Below are positions 23,734 to 35,899 of a stretch of DNA of 64,000 nucleotides, in pieces (the stretch's first letter is position 1; every line of letters begins with the position of its first letter). Both the position numbers and the translations under genes were made by a program. Origin of the DNA: Populus alba (Eukaryota; Streptophyta; Magnoliopsida; Malpighiales; Salicaceae). Location of the stretch: positions 124,001-188,000 of the forward strand of contig NC_133293.1 in assembly GCF_005239225.2 (NCBI RefSeq), given 5' to 3'. The notes under the pieces were generated by a model that did no database searches, had not been told where the DNA came from, and worked only from the letters and a program-made list of their open reading frames with translations.

Positions 23734-24105
23734 GCTCGAAGTAGAAGATCTCTCGTATATTTTAATTGGATTAGAAATATCCCAGTTGCAGAATGAGTGA
23801 CTTCTAGGCCCAATAAATAATTCAAAATACCATGGTCCTTCATGGAGAACTCTTGACGTAGCTTGTGAATGAAAGTATCAACGAGAGACAAACTACTGCC
23901 TATAATGATAATATCATCGACATATAACAATAAGTAAATGATCTCGTGAGCTGTTGAGTAAACAAATAAACTGGAATCAGCTTTACTGCAATTGAAGCCA
24001 ATAAGGAGTAAGAAATGGCTAAACCGATGGAACCATGCTTTTGGTACTTGCTTCAAACTGTATATGCCTTTTTAAGACGACAAACATGATTTGGATGAGA
24101 GGAAA
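23734..24105 (-). pseudogene. Copia reverse transcriptase fragment, proximal part
   Basis: Minus strand. Starts with the copia block HPNHVCRLKKA around 24100, has a frameshift at about 24058, then reads KQVPKAWFHRFSHFL and the catalytic YVDDIIIIGSS, followed by FSMKDHGILNYLLGLEV. This is Ty1/copia RT by its YVDD motif and spacing. It is interrupted at RADL by the Ty3 insertion and resumes at 16428. Upstream of 24105 the copia sequence stops, so most of the element is gone. Confidence 0.85.
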
Positions 24106-25567
24106 TGAGTCTGAGTTATCACCAATATTTCCTACCTTTGTGATCCATCGCACACGCTGTTCGAAGATGGTGGAGTGACTCACTGTTGTCACGTTCGTGG
24201 AACACGCTGAAAACTTTTTTTTTTTTCAAATTTTTAATTAAATTACTGGATTGACCTAGAGACCACTTGATAATTGCCAAAAAAATCAATATGAAATAAC
24301 TAATATTACCCTAAAATCAAGGGTAAGATTTTGTTACTTCAAGGATAACATAGTAATCACACTATGCATAGCAGATAAGCTGTTGGAAAAGCCCATAAGC
24401 CAAAGGTGTTTTTTTTTTACTTTTAAAAGTAATTAAGTAATTCAACTATTTAAAATATTGTGAAAATACTAAGATACCCTTGGAGCAAAAGAAGTGAGAT
24501 AAAAAGATTTTAAAATTAATCTGAATTTAATAGTAATATTAAATAAATTTCTATAACCTGTAGCCTTGAGCGAACATATGAAACTAGTTATGATCTAACT
24601 AGCCTTGGTGTGTATCCTAGGCATCTGTAAAAATAGTTGGATGCATATCATCTCCCTAGGAGATTTCAATACTAGGTTTGATTTTTTATATATTATAATG
24701 ACGTATAAAACGCAAAACCGGTACTTCCAATTTTCGGAGCTAGCGCAAGGAGTCGCATGATCCGTTAATGGAAGAATAGTATAGCAGTTGCAGCCCAGGC
24801 GGCTTCATGCTCTCACTTCAGCTCTCAGTACCTTCTTTGAATTGGGCCAGTATCACGTGGAGCTTACGTCTTCCTCACGTTTACTCTCCATCACCCAATG
24901 ATCAAACCATTATGATCCCTCCACGTGTGAACACTGTACCCAAGGTCAAGCCCATCTTTCATGACTTATCCACCTTTTTCTTCAACCTCACCGTTTCGCT
25001 TTATCAGCTATGAAGGCCTCACACAATGGTCCCTCAACTTCCCTCCATTAGTCGTTTTGACCCTTCTAGCTCACATGTTATGATCAGATGGCTGCCACCT
25101 GTGACTGACTGCCTGCCTGCCTGTACATGTAGTTGTCCATCCGACATTAGAGGCTATAATGAGCGAAGTTAGGGAGTTGGAGGACCATAGTGTATCAATG
25201 TTGATGAGCATGATTATCCTTCAACTGCACGTTTTGGGGGGAACGGGGAAGGCTCTCGTGAAGTAAAAGTAAAACGCGTCGGTGTCATCCTTTACATTTT
25301 TTTGGCTCCTCCCCTTTTAACTCTCCTTTCTTTCTCTCTTTCTCTTATTACTAATACTTTTTTGTATCATAAAAGGGTCCTTGTGTGGGTGGTGGCGGAG
25401 CTTCAAAGATAAAAGGGGCACTTTGCACCGCCAAATCCCTTTGACACCCACTCACTACTCTCTCTCTCTCTCGTAAATTAGTTGTTAAAGGCTTGCCCTT
25501 TGCTTGTTCAAGCTCCATTGATCTAGAAAACTTGTTATCAATTAATTCTGTCAAGAAACAAAAAAAA
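24106..25567. other. Intergenic DNA and promoter region of the proline-rich gene
   Basis: No gene supported. Close to the downstream gene there is a CT-rich leader (about 25455-25475) typical of plant 5' UTRs. A possible TATA-like stretch (cataaaag, about 25367) lies about 200 bp before the start codon. Confidence 0.4.
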
Positions 25568-26089
25568 ATGGAGACATGGCACAAGCTCAAACTCTCACTT
25601 CTAGCCCTCTTCATGCTACTACCCTCAACAAAATCCTCAACAATGCCAAAGTCAAGGATGTTGTCCCAGATTGCATGCACAATGTGCTCTACATGTTGTG
25701 GCAGTACCCCAGTTCCATCACCACCACCACCCTCCCCGCCGCCACCAGCTGCATCACCACCTCCACCAGCCACCACCGCCATCTGCCCACCGCCGCCATC
25801 ACCGCCATCAGGAGGGGGCGGTTACTATTACTCTCCACCGCCACCTTCCACTTACACTTACTCTTCACCACCACCACCACAAGGTGGTGTCGTTGGTGGC
25901 ACTTACTATCCTCCACCAAATTTCAAGAACTATCCCACACCCCCACCTCCTAACCCAATAGTCCCTTACTTCCCTTTTTACTTCTACAGCCCCCCGCCTC
26001 CTTCCATGTCTGCTTCTTTCAAGTTGATGGCTTCTTGCAGTACCGGCGTGCTTGTGGGGGTGGTTGCCTTGGTACTTAGCTTGTTTTGA
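25568..26089 (+). CDS. Proline-rich, probably GPI-anchored cell-wall protein
   Basis: 173 residues. I chose the ATG at 25568 over the upstream one at 25493. It follows a leader-like sequence and gives a good secretion signal (hydrophobic KLKLSLLALFMLL, residues about 6-18), while the longer form would bury it. After the signal come four Cys (CTMCSTCC), then repeated Pro blocks (SPPPPSPPPPA, YYYSPPPPS, YSSPPPP) as in extensin-like proteins. A conserved-looking NYPTPPPPNPIVPYFPFYF block follows. The last 20 or so residues are hydrophobic and end LVGVVALVLSLF, like a GPI-attachment signal. It is probably secreted and held at the plasma membrane or wall. No intron is needed. Function is inferred from composition only. 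Confidence 0.8.
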   Translation: METWHKLKLSLLALFMLLPSTKSSTMPKSRMLSQIACTMCSTCCGSTPVPSPPPPSPPPPAASPPPPATTAICPPPPSPPSGGGGYYYSPPPPSTYTYSSPPPPQGGVVGGTYYPPPNFKNYPTPPPPNPIVPYFPFYFYSPPPPSMSASFKLMASCSTGVLVGVVALVLSLF

Positions 26090-29000
26090 TGGATATTACA
26101 AGGAAAGAAAAGAGAAGTGAAATAATGTAGAATGCAGATTGGCAGATCCGGGATATTAAGTCGCAGCTGAGCTGATGATATTCCGAGGAACTGAGTGTCC
26201 TGGATTCTTGAAACTTGGTCCTGCCCACGGTGAACAAGAAATGGGTCCGTCCTCCTTTCACTTTGATTGGGATCAAGACATTAGGGATTCTTGGCACAGA
26301 AACCATGAGCCCATCTGATAATTGTGAAGAAAACCACTCTCCCTTTTCTCTTGCTGTGGATTCATCTGTAATTGCTTACCAGACTAGTATTTTTATCTCT
26401 TAATTTTACATTAATTAAGTAAATTTGTCATTTTTTTTCTACATTAACTCTTTTTTTGTTTTTTTTTTGCTTGTACTTAGCTTATATAATAAAGCAGTCA
26501 GTTCCAAACTGTCGGTTGTAAGAAATAATTTACTCAATTTCCCAGTGCTTTTATATAGATCGGAAGTTCTTGATGGATGGCCGCAATAAATAGAGCTTTG
26601 ATTTATGAATATTTAACGGTAGCCTCCTTTACCAATTATGTGTGTCAGTCACCATTAATTGCTCGTAGTATTTTGCACCGTAAAGGTGGTAGAGCCGATG
26701 AAAATTGATCTTCTCATCGTTAATTAATTCACTTAGTATTAGTGTCTTCTTTTGCCTTATTTTCAAAATCAAATCAAATCGACCTCCACTTTTTTATTTT
26801 TTTATTAATTAATTAGAGCTGTTTGCTTTGCAAAAGATGCCCTACACGCATTTAAATATGAATGAAGAGATGTGTAATTAGTGACCTCTGCTTTGTAAAA
26901 AATTATTTTTGATATTAGTGTATTAAAATAATTTAAAAATATTAAAAAAAATATTAAAAATATGATATTAATTGGTTTTTTAAATATTTTTTACTTAGAA
27001 ATATATTATAATAATATTTTATTATTATTATTTAAAAATTATTTTTAGCATAGTTATGAAAATGATTACAAATATTAAAAAATAAATTTTAAATAAAAAT
27101 ATTTTTTTTAAAAAAAAAAACACGAAAATTGCACCGAAATCTAAACAGGCCCGTGGAGAAAAGGCCAGAATTTTATTATTTAGGTGTGCAAGAGAATGTG
27201 ATAATGTATGAAAACTGGAATTGGAGTGGGGCCCTCCTCCCCTATCAATCAAAAACTAAGAAATGCCTCTAATCATACCCTCTTTTCTTGCCTTGTCTCT
27301 TTACCGTGCTTTCACGATTATGGTCGACCAAATTCCCATGTGAACAAAAGTGTGTTGCTGCGCCCTACTTTTTAAAAGGTTTGTTGAAAGTTTATTGTAG
27401 TTGTTTTTTAAATAATTTTTTATATTAAAATATATATTAATAATATATTTTTTATTTTTTAAAAGTTATTTTTAACATAAATATATCAAAATAATTTAAA
27501 AATATAAAAATATATTAATTAAAGTTAATAAAAAAAATTTAATTTTTTTTTAAAATACTTTTAAAATACAGAAACAAACAGATCTAATATATCCAAAAAG
27601 AACGACAAGAGATTCTCTTTTATATATATATATATATATATATGGTGATCTCTACAGTGTAATTAAATTTAAATTATGATCCATATGAATTATTTGTGTT
27701 TTATTGTTTTTTTTTTAAAATATTACATTTAAAAATATTACATTTAAAAATATTACATACCTCCTTAAAATCTCTACAACATAAATATAATTAAATTTAA
27801 ATTATGATCTATATGAATTATATGTGTTTTTTTTTTAAAAAAAGACTTCACACGTGTGGTTTCGAAGAATTAATTCGAAAATGTTACCCAGATATACGAA
27901 GAAAATGGGACGAGCAATCAACAGAAGAATTTCTTTTTATGAAGATAATGAGATGAATAAATGCAGCCCTCGTATCCTCGAGATTTAAAGAAGATAAATG
28001 CAGGCAAAACAGCTCGATGGTTGTTGACGCATTTTTATTTATGAGATAATATAGCAATGGAACCCTAAAAGGAGAATATCATGTGTGGAGGGAGGGAGAG
28101 CATGGTTGGAGGCCATATATCGATCGGCCCTCTCTCTACAATTTACAGAAACGAGACAAAATACAAGAACAATTAGCTGGAGGGCACGCCTTGGGATGAT
28201 GGATGGTAGGGTCCTGACTGACAAATAAGGCAATGTGGCATCCTATGGAGAGAGGAGTTTCTCCACAGAAAACTCGCTCTCCTTTTTTAATTTTTGATTC
28301 ATTTAAAAAAACGTTTATCAATGGAACATTTTTTATAAGCAAAGAAAGAGGGAAATAATTCTTTGTTGGTGCAGTGGAGTTTGAAAATAAAGGAAAGGAA
28401 TCATCTCTACGGTGACTGGCACACTGCCACCCAAATCAACACGAGGACAAATCTCACTCTGACCCAAGAAAATCAGAGCATCTCTCCGAGTGTGGATCAC
28501 TAGAGCTCAAAGAACATTCTAATTTTCTCTGGAGCCGTCAACTTCCAAACCCAATTCCAGTTCTCGTGACGCTGCAGGTCCCTCGTTCTATTCGAAAGCC
28601 GATTCAGAGTTGTCATTCTAGCTAGGGCAACATCATAACATCACCGGAGCTAGAAAAGGAGGGATGGAATTGCCATGACAGTGATGCATTCCTGTTTGCA
28701 ATCATATGTAGATGATGAAGTTGAGTGAAAGCCTCCGTAATAGATTAGCACCCGTGAACAGTTGCACGAGCACCGATGATACCAGCAGCAACAATAACAA
28801 GTTCAGTAATTGCTCCTTATTTGGATAATGGATATCCGAAACTCAATTAGGTATTCAAGATTTATATCCGTTAGGGTTTGGGCGGATAACATGACTCCAT
28901 AATTGCATTGGTGGGCCTCTCCGGCCCTTGTTGGACGTCCAAGCATTGGTGGATCTATGTTGCCCGCAAAGAGAAAATCACCTGCGATTAGTTGGGCTTT

Positions 29001-30386
29001 CGGCCCCTTATATTTAAACAGTGATGAGCTCACAGCCATCTGGCCCATTTAGGCTTTGTCCAAAGAGATAAGTGTGGAGTTGAAACCGGGTTTTACTTTA
29101 CCCGACTCCGACTCAAAATGTCTCCATCGTAGATTTATCATCTGTCCATACCTCCGATCTAGTGAAGTCGGGTTACATGGATGACTGTCTAGTATCCATC
29201 AGAAACCCAGTCGGGTTACATAGCAATAAAAATCTATGATGATTGCTACTAACAATGAGAAACGGAAACATGTGAGGCTTGGAGATTGAAGAACACAGGT
29301 GGTCAATGCGTTGCCGGAGATGCGAGCTGTGATGGCTCTGTAATTTTAATGTCCTTGGAGCACCATTAGCCAAGAAAGCTGGCAACGATGAAAGAGGCTG
29401 AAGGAGATGATGATGGACGTGCAAGTGTCATGGCACTTGCAATCAATATTTTTACAAGTCTCATGGCACATACAATCAAGTCTCTACATCCAATCAATAT
29501 AAAATATCAAAAATATATTAAAATATAAAGAATAATTTAAGCCATTTACATATGCAGTCATGCCAATCTAAGAATTTTTTAAAAAGTATATTTAAATTAT
29601 CTTTGAAATATTCTAAATAAAAAATTTAATTAATTTTTTTATAAAAAAACATTTAAACTATTTTGAATATCCTAAATAAAAATACTAATTATTTTTTTAA
29701 TTTTTTATTAAAAAAATATTTCAATTATCCTTAAAATATCTTAATTGTGCAGCTTTGTTGTTAAGAAAGTAAAAAAAAAAAAAAAAAAACTACAAGCAAT
29801 TAAAGTAACACAAAAAGATAAAATTAAAAATTAAAAATAAAACTATTATTATAATTTATAGTAAAACATCTTTTGATTTACATAAATTTTCCACCACGAT
29901 TTAATTTTTGTTACAATAAACAGGAGCAAGATGCAAGAATGATTTAAGAAATTTTATGGGTTTTGCATCTAGATGATTGTACATGGGGGTGGTAGTCAAA
30001 CTTTTTTTCCTCCTTTCTATTATAATAAGAAAGTGGTTGTGTTTGAGTCCTTTCTCAAGAAAAAGTTAAAGCCAAGTCAACATCCCCAATTATACACCAA
30101 ATCATCCATACCCCCACAGCCACAGGCCTTGTGAAAGGAATGGAATCTCAAAAGGCATAGAGCACACTTTCAAACCCTAACTTCATTCGATTCCCCTCCG
30201 TTCACTCTGCTGATAGTCATGGCTTTTTGTTTTTCAGCGATCCCACAACAATATGATGAACTTGTAAATCCATTCGTATCTTGCTGGGCTTAATAATAAG
30301 ACCTAGCACCTCTGCAAATCTCTCTCTACTCAATCTATCCCTTCTTCCTCCTCCTCCTTGTTCTTGATCTTCCTTCATCTCTGATT
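26090..30386. other. Intergenic DNA with MITE-like AT-rich repeats
   Basis: The 3' untranslated sequence of the proline-rich gene probably occupies the first few hundred bases. AT-rich repeats of one family lie at about 26895-27050, 27380-27560 and possibly 29490-29720, with an (AT)n run at about 27619-27643. A duplicated block aaattatgatcYatatgaatta occurs at about 27670 and 27798. I see no supported gene; open frames near 28040-29420 have no recognisable features. Confidence 0.5.
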
Positions 30387-30560
30387 ATGGCGACCTGTCT
30401 CCCTGGTAAATCAGTGGTGCTTGGCTCATCGTGGTTGAGTTGCTTAGAAGACTCCCTCCTCTCACGGCCAGGCCGTATCTCCTTCACCTGTCTCTTTCTT
30501 TCCTTTATCGGCCTAAAAATAAAAAAAGGAAGATCAACCCCTGCCCCTTCTCTTTTCTAA
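30387..30560 (+). CDS. Small open reading frame of unknown function
   Basis: 57 residues, beginning MATCLPGKSVVLGSS and ending with a basic KIKKGRSTP stretch. I list it because the ATGGCG context is favourable for plant translation and a CT-rich, 5'-UTR-like leader precedes it (about 30310-30385). I do not recognise the protein. It contains a short hydrophobic segment (FTCLFLSFIGL) but no clear signal peptide. It may be a leftover first exon or chance. It lies tail-to-tail with the GATA gene. Confidence 0.2.
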   Translation: MATCLPGKSVVLGSSWLSCLEDSLLSRPGRISFTCLFLSFIGLKIKKGRSTPAPSLF

Positions 30561-31399
30561 AGCTTCTTTAACTCATTCTGTTGACATGAATAATGAAATT
30601 ACTGTAAAAATCTATCAATTGTTTTAACCGAGGTTTACCGGGTCATGGGTCAGCCCCGGTTTTTCATCAGGTTAAATTGAATTCATTTTATCATAGATTT
30701 ATTCTTCAATGCAACTGGATCCTGAGTTAACTTATCAGCACAGAACAAGTTTGAAGACTATATTGGTGATGAATATAGCAAGTTAGTCCCATTTTAATCC
30801 TCTTAAAATATAAATTATCGAGTTAACCCTCCGAACCGTTGTCCATGTCAAGTTTTAGAAGCTAACTGGTGTTCCGAAACCGAAAAGATTCCAAGCAAAG
30901 AGCAATTAGGCGCTTTGGCGGGTTAAAAAAAAGGAGTTTTTATTTTATTTATTTTTAAATTCAAAATCTCGGATCACATTCAAACAATCTATTAATTTTC
31001 TTAGGGACTTGGTAGAAGTGGTGGGATTGCATAGAGCAGAAATGATCGTCTTTTATCCCGAGTTGTGAATTTACTACTAGATTGACTGATTTTTAATCTC
31101 AGAGCACTTGGGAGGTTGGAGCAATGGCGAAGATTGATGATAACATCCAAACATGGACAACATGACAGAGAGACAGGCAAGTGGTCTGCTTCTGTTCGGA
31201 GAAAAAAATAGAATGAAGTCTCTTAACATTTTCTGAGCGCTTGCGACAATGCTACAAATCTCCAGTACAGTTAGCCCAAAACACCTAAAAAATACCTGAC
31301 ACTAAAAAAAATTAACCCGAACCCACACATTCTTAGTTAGCTAGCACATTCTTGATCGCCTTATTAACCTCCCCCGCCTCCTAAACAAAAATCATCAAC

Positions 31400-32039
31400 T
31401 CAAGCATAAACAGAGCCATAAGATAAGGCCATCAATAACACTGCAGCTTGCTCTTCTTCACCTAGCTTCCTCCTTCGCCTCTCCACCGTTGATCCTTGAA
31501 CCAGGACTTCTCTACCCAGAGCCAGTAATCTCTGCTTTAACCCGTCACCTAATTGCTTGTTATTGTTATTATAATTACTTGAGCCATTGTTGCTGCTCCC
31601 TTTCTTGGCTCTCTTGTCATTTGCTGCTGCCCCTCCCTTATTCAACCCTAAGATATCCCTCTTCTTCTTCCTGCTCCTAATCCCACAAGCATTACACAGT
31701 GACTGCAAGATAAAAAGAGCAATTAATATCAAATCAAAGCATATGTCGAAAACATTAACAAAACAAAACTGATCTGATCCATGATTGAATTAAATCACCT
31801 TAGGGCCAGCTGGACCACCTCTCCATAGTGGAGTCTTTGAAGTGCCACAATCAGCACAGGTCTTCTTCTGTGGGCTCTCTGTTTCTAGTGATTTGCTACT
31901 CATTTCTTCAGACTCTGATCCCTGCTGGAAAACAATAAGAAAAACGGAAGAGAGCGTTAGGGTCAGGATTGATATCTAAAGATGAACTCCATAAACAAGC
32001 TAGCTAGAAGTTACTCACTCTCTCACATGGATCCAGCAT
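31400..32039 (-). CDS. Short class-B GATA transcription factor (GATA15/16/17-like)
   Basis: Three coding exons, 149 residues: 32019-32039, 31799-31924 and 31400-31702. Introns have GT/AG ends (GTGAGT at 32018; GTGATT at 31798 and CAG at 31703). Exon 1 encodes only seven residues, MLDPCER. The zinc finger spans exons 2 and 3: CADCGTSKTPLWRGGPAGPK then SLCNACGIRSRKKKR, with the C-X2-C-X18-C-X2-C pattern of plant GATA proteins. A basic, Asn-rich middle follows, and the end EEEQAAVLLMALSYGSVYA is the C-terminal signature of the small Arabidopsis GATA15/16/17 group. It would bind GATA sites in the nucleus; the related group acts in light and development responses. The gene appears intact. Confidence 0.93.
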
Positions 32040-33223
32040 TATAAATAAGCAACTCCTCAACTTGAGATCTGAAGACAAGACAACCCACTTCCTCAAATGG
32101 GTGTTGAATAGCAATAGCTGGTGATTGAGCGGTAGTTGTAGTTTGAAGTGGGGATGGATTCAGTACAAGCTCTACTGATCTAAAACATAAAAGAGATTGT
32201 GGATTTGGAGGGAGAGATCAAAGTAGAACCGGATCATTAACTCAGCAAGTACAATGTTAATGAGATGGCTAATAATTATGATAAGAGTGTCGTCGATTTT
32301 GAGCGAACCGATATTAAGAGAGAGAAAGAGGGAGAGAGAGAGTGAAACGACAGGCACACAAATCAGACTGCACGCTGGCAGATCTAAAAGAACTAACTTT
32401 ATAAATGGGTCTTGAAACCCTAGCTTATGTGTATGATGAAATGACAAGAATGCCACTGGTTTTGAAACCTTTTGACTGAAAAGTCCACCCACCCCCCCGC
32501 CAACAAGGATCAATGTGTCTCTGAAAATGAGCAAAAAGGGCGGGGCGCCAAAAATTGTTTTTGTCTCGGTGAAGGAAAGGAAAAAAATGTTGGCGCCAGA
32601 GGCAGCAAGGAGGGAGGGAGGGTTTTTGAGTCAAGCAAAATGGAACCCATTGATACTCTATTTATTTTTATTTTTATTTTTATTTCTATTTGATTTTTTT
32701 CTCTCTCTCTTTTTTTTAATCTTAAGGAGGAGAGGAAGAAATGATGGGGTGGTTTTTACATTATTGGATCAGTAAAGGTCAGAGGTGGTGTTAGTCACAT
32801 ACATCTTTGCCCTTTTATTTGGTCACCATGGATGGATCCTCCCTTTTCTTTTTTCTCTTTCTTTTTTATTTTTTTTTAAATGCTTTTATAATTGTTCTTA
32901 AGATTGGTACTATTTGTCATTATGTTAAAAAAATCACTTAACAAACCATTTTTATACTTTAGTTAATTCGTTTACAAATAATATGTTGTTAAGTTGAATG
33001 GAATAATAAAACATTATAGATGTGTTTGATTACTATTCAAGATAAAAATGGCAAATATTAAATAAAAAAACATGTTTAATTAAAGTCACATAAACAAATA
33101 TATTTTTAAATTTTAGAGTGAATTTTTTAATTCAAAAATATAAGGTCCATGAAAACAAGTATTTTTTTTTATTTCTAATATCTTTGTTTTTTTGGTTATC
33201 TAAAAATAATAATTAAAAGACAC

Positions 33224-33234
33224 CTCTCTCTCTC

Positions 33235-33265
<31 letters not shown>
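33224..33265. repeat. Perfect palindrome of CT, AT and AG repeats
   Basis: A (CT)6 block, then an (AT) block, then an (AG)7 block: an inverted repeat with arms of about 20 bp and no loop, able to form a cruciform. Confidence 0.9.
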
Positions 33266-33949
33266 TAACAGTGGAATGGGAGAAAGGAGAAAAGAAGGTG
33301 CTGTGTGGTTATTGGGAGAAAAAAATTAAATTAAATTTATAGGTTTATAACTCGAGGTAAGTGGATCGATCTAAAACCTGGTCGATTCAGAGCTGAAACA
33401 GGACTAGGTTTAAAAAAAATTAAAAAGGAAAAATTTGTGGTGACTTGATGACCAGGTTTATTGGCAAAACCTAGTCAAAAACTTAATTGCAGTTCATTAA
33501 TTTTTTATTTTTTTAAAAAAATAATTTAAATAACCCAATAATTCAATTAAAATCTGGAACCCCAGTTTTAAACGAACCGCCCCCGGTTTCGAAGTCATAA
33601 TCATTAACAAGGAAGGACAGCGTGGATTATGTGTGCTTTTGCGAGGCACACGTGTTGTTTCTTATTGATGATACTATTCTTCTTAGAAGCCTCTTCATTA
33701 ATTTTCAATTCATTTTCTCAAGGCAGTTAACTAAAGGATGGTTAAATCTTGTTATTAATATACTTGTAGCATATTTATAACATCGCGGCAATCATCCTTT
33801 TACATCAGCATCTTAAAAATTATAATAAAAATAAAAAATTATAAATAAAAATCATCATGTCATTTAATATTTTGATTATTAAAAATTTTAATTAATCTTA
33901 AAATTTAGTTAAAATGACTAATTATGTATAGAAAAAAAAATATCACCCC

Positions 33950-34500
33950 TAGTGCATCTTATATAAAATAAGTTGTATTGTTTATTTATTTAATATAAAT
34001 TAAGATAATGTTCTGTTTTCTAATCGTTGGTCTGTTTAATAGTTAAAGTAAATCCACATCAGTAAAGTGGACTATAGCTTTAGAAGTCAAGGCAAATTAT
34101 TATAGAGTCAAAACATAAAAATAAAAGAAATTATCTTTTATTTAATATTGAAAATACATCTTACCTATAAATTCATAATCTCTTATATTAAAAGATAAAA
34201 AATATTTTTTTTGGTATTTTTGAAATGAAAATTAAGTTCTAATGAATAGTGACAAACTGGTTATGATACCCTTTGATTGATTCTTGTATTCCTCAAAGTA
34301 TGATAAAAATATAATTTTTATTTTTTCATATGCTTGAAAATTTTAGAATTTGACCATATGTACACAAAGTATGAAAAATATGTATTTTTAACACCTAGTC
34401 TGTATTTTATAGTGTAAGTTTATGACTTGATATTAAATGAAATTATTGAAAAAAATAAAACGCGAATGACTCACAAATAATTTTAAAATGGTCTTTGAAT
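33950..34500 (+). repeat. Dispersed repeat copy
   Basis: Similar in the same orientation to 62090-62640 (shared stretches such as ttgttt..tttaatataaa and TTTTCTAATnGTT). Its right part matches 4280-4560 in inverted orientation. The probable origin is the LTR of a Ty3 element. Confidence 0.5.
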
Positions 34501-34926
34501 TTTATTAGAATTTTTGGAAATTATTTGGGGCTATGGTAACTTCTATTTTTTTTATTAATAACGATTTATGAATTTAATAGATAAGTTTCTCTTTGATTTG
34601 TCGAGAATGGTAATGTCATTTTGAAAGAATAACAACATGCAAAGAAGGTTTGTGGTGTTCGATTGTGCAAGTAGCTTCTATAAAAACCACACGTTCAAGA
34701 TGAGGTTGTATCATAGTTAGAATGAGAAGAAAAAAATCTGTTAGATAGAATTGGAGAGGAAGAGATTCATAGTTAGAATAGCAAGAAGACAAACATCTGC
34801 TGAGTATTATGTGACACGGAGAAAGTGAAAGGTCAATTCACCCTTGTTATTTGTTTTAAAGACAAGGCAAACACTAGTTCGTGACAATCTTTCAAGCTCT
34901 CCTCCTTGATCTTGTCTCTATACGGA

Positions 34927-34929
<3 letters not shown>

Positions 34930-34995
<66 letters not shown>
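34930..34995. repeat. (AT)n microsatellite
   Basis: About 33 dinucleotide units without interruption. Confidence 0.95.
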
Positions 34996-34998
<3 letters not shown>

Positions 34999-35134
34999 CT
35001 TCGGGGAAAAAATCCCTTAAATGATTAAAGGCTTTTGCTGCTGTTAGTCTTTCATTTTTCTTTTTTCCTTTTCCAACATCTCACTCCCCCTCGTTTTAAA
35101 GAAAATCATTTCCAGGGCATGGACGATAATTATA

Positions 35135-35139
35135 CTCAT
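35135..35139 (+). other. Target-site duplication, left copy (CTCAT)
   Basis: Repeated at 43232-43236, directly after the other LTR. Confidence 0.85.
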
Positions 35140-35850
35140 TGTCACAGTCCTAGGGGCGAGGGCGCGCCAGCGAGGACACTGCTGGGATCTCAGCAACATG
35201 GCGCATGCATGGATAGAGGCTACATGTGTAAGCAAAGGCAGATTCGATAATGGTGCATAACGGGTGCGTGCGAACATCGACATCAGATATTTGGTATGAC
35301 TTTAGACTTGGATAAAGGGTTGTTTAAGACATGTAGAAGCACAACTAGGTTGGCAAAGAGGGCTCAGCTAGCTGGCTTGAAGATCTGTGAGGTGGCAGAC
35401 CAAGGGAAGTAACAATAGGGGTGGTTGGAGTCAATTTTTTGGTAGTTACTGTTTTGTCCAAAGTATCTAGCTGTAAAGATCTGTCTAGGGGTGACGGTTT
35501 TATATGTAACTTCCATGTTCTCTTGTGATAAAAGAGAACTAATGATGTGTAGCCTCCAAGCAAAATTGTGCATGGCACACACAAATGGTTTTGTGTATCC
35601 TTTGTTTCGGAATTAATAAAGGTTGCGAGTGTTTTCTTGTAAATTGTATTTGTGATTTTAAATTCCAAGACTTGTGTTGCTGTTATTTGTCCATTGCTTG
35701 AAAGACTTAGGGGAAAGTTCTTTGGGTGTGTGAAGCACCTTAGTGGATAAGCTAAATATGAGTTCAAATTGTGAGGAAGGTTAAGTCTAATGCGAGACTA
35801 GACTACCGCGTTGGGAGTAAAATCTTGTCGAGAATTTTATCCCCGTGTCA
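35140..35850 (+). repeat. 5' LTR (711 bp)
   Basis: TGTCACAGTCCTAGG... to ...CCCCGTGTCA. Aligns with 42544-43231 over its length with many substitutions and small indels. Confidence 0.9.
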
Positions 35851-35852
35851 AG

Positions 35853-35864
35853 TGGTATTAAAGC
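35853..35864 (+). other. Decayed primer-binding site
   Basis: TGGTATTAAAGC, 10 of 12 matches to the initiator-Met site TGGTATCAGAGC, two bases after the LTR. Confidence 0.75.
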
Positions 35865-35899
35865 ACAGTCTGTTCTGTTTTGAGGACTTGGTTGCCCCG

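Larger units (their letters stand above)
32040..35139. other. GATA upstream region and AT-rich intergenic DNA
   Basis: GA-rich leader-like sequence (32317-32343) lies upstream of the GATA gene. Further right there is a perfect CT/AT/AG palindrome (33224-33265), a copy of a dispersed repeat (33950-34500) and a long (AT)n run (about 34930-34995). No other gene supported. Confidence 0.5.

Noticed and set aside
25351..25782. Glycine-rich minus-strand reading frame (143 codons)
   Set aside because: It is the antisense of the proline-rich gene; Pro codons (CCN) give Gly/Trp-type codons on the other strand.
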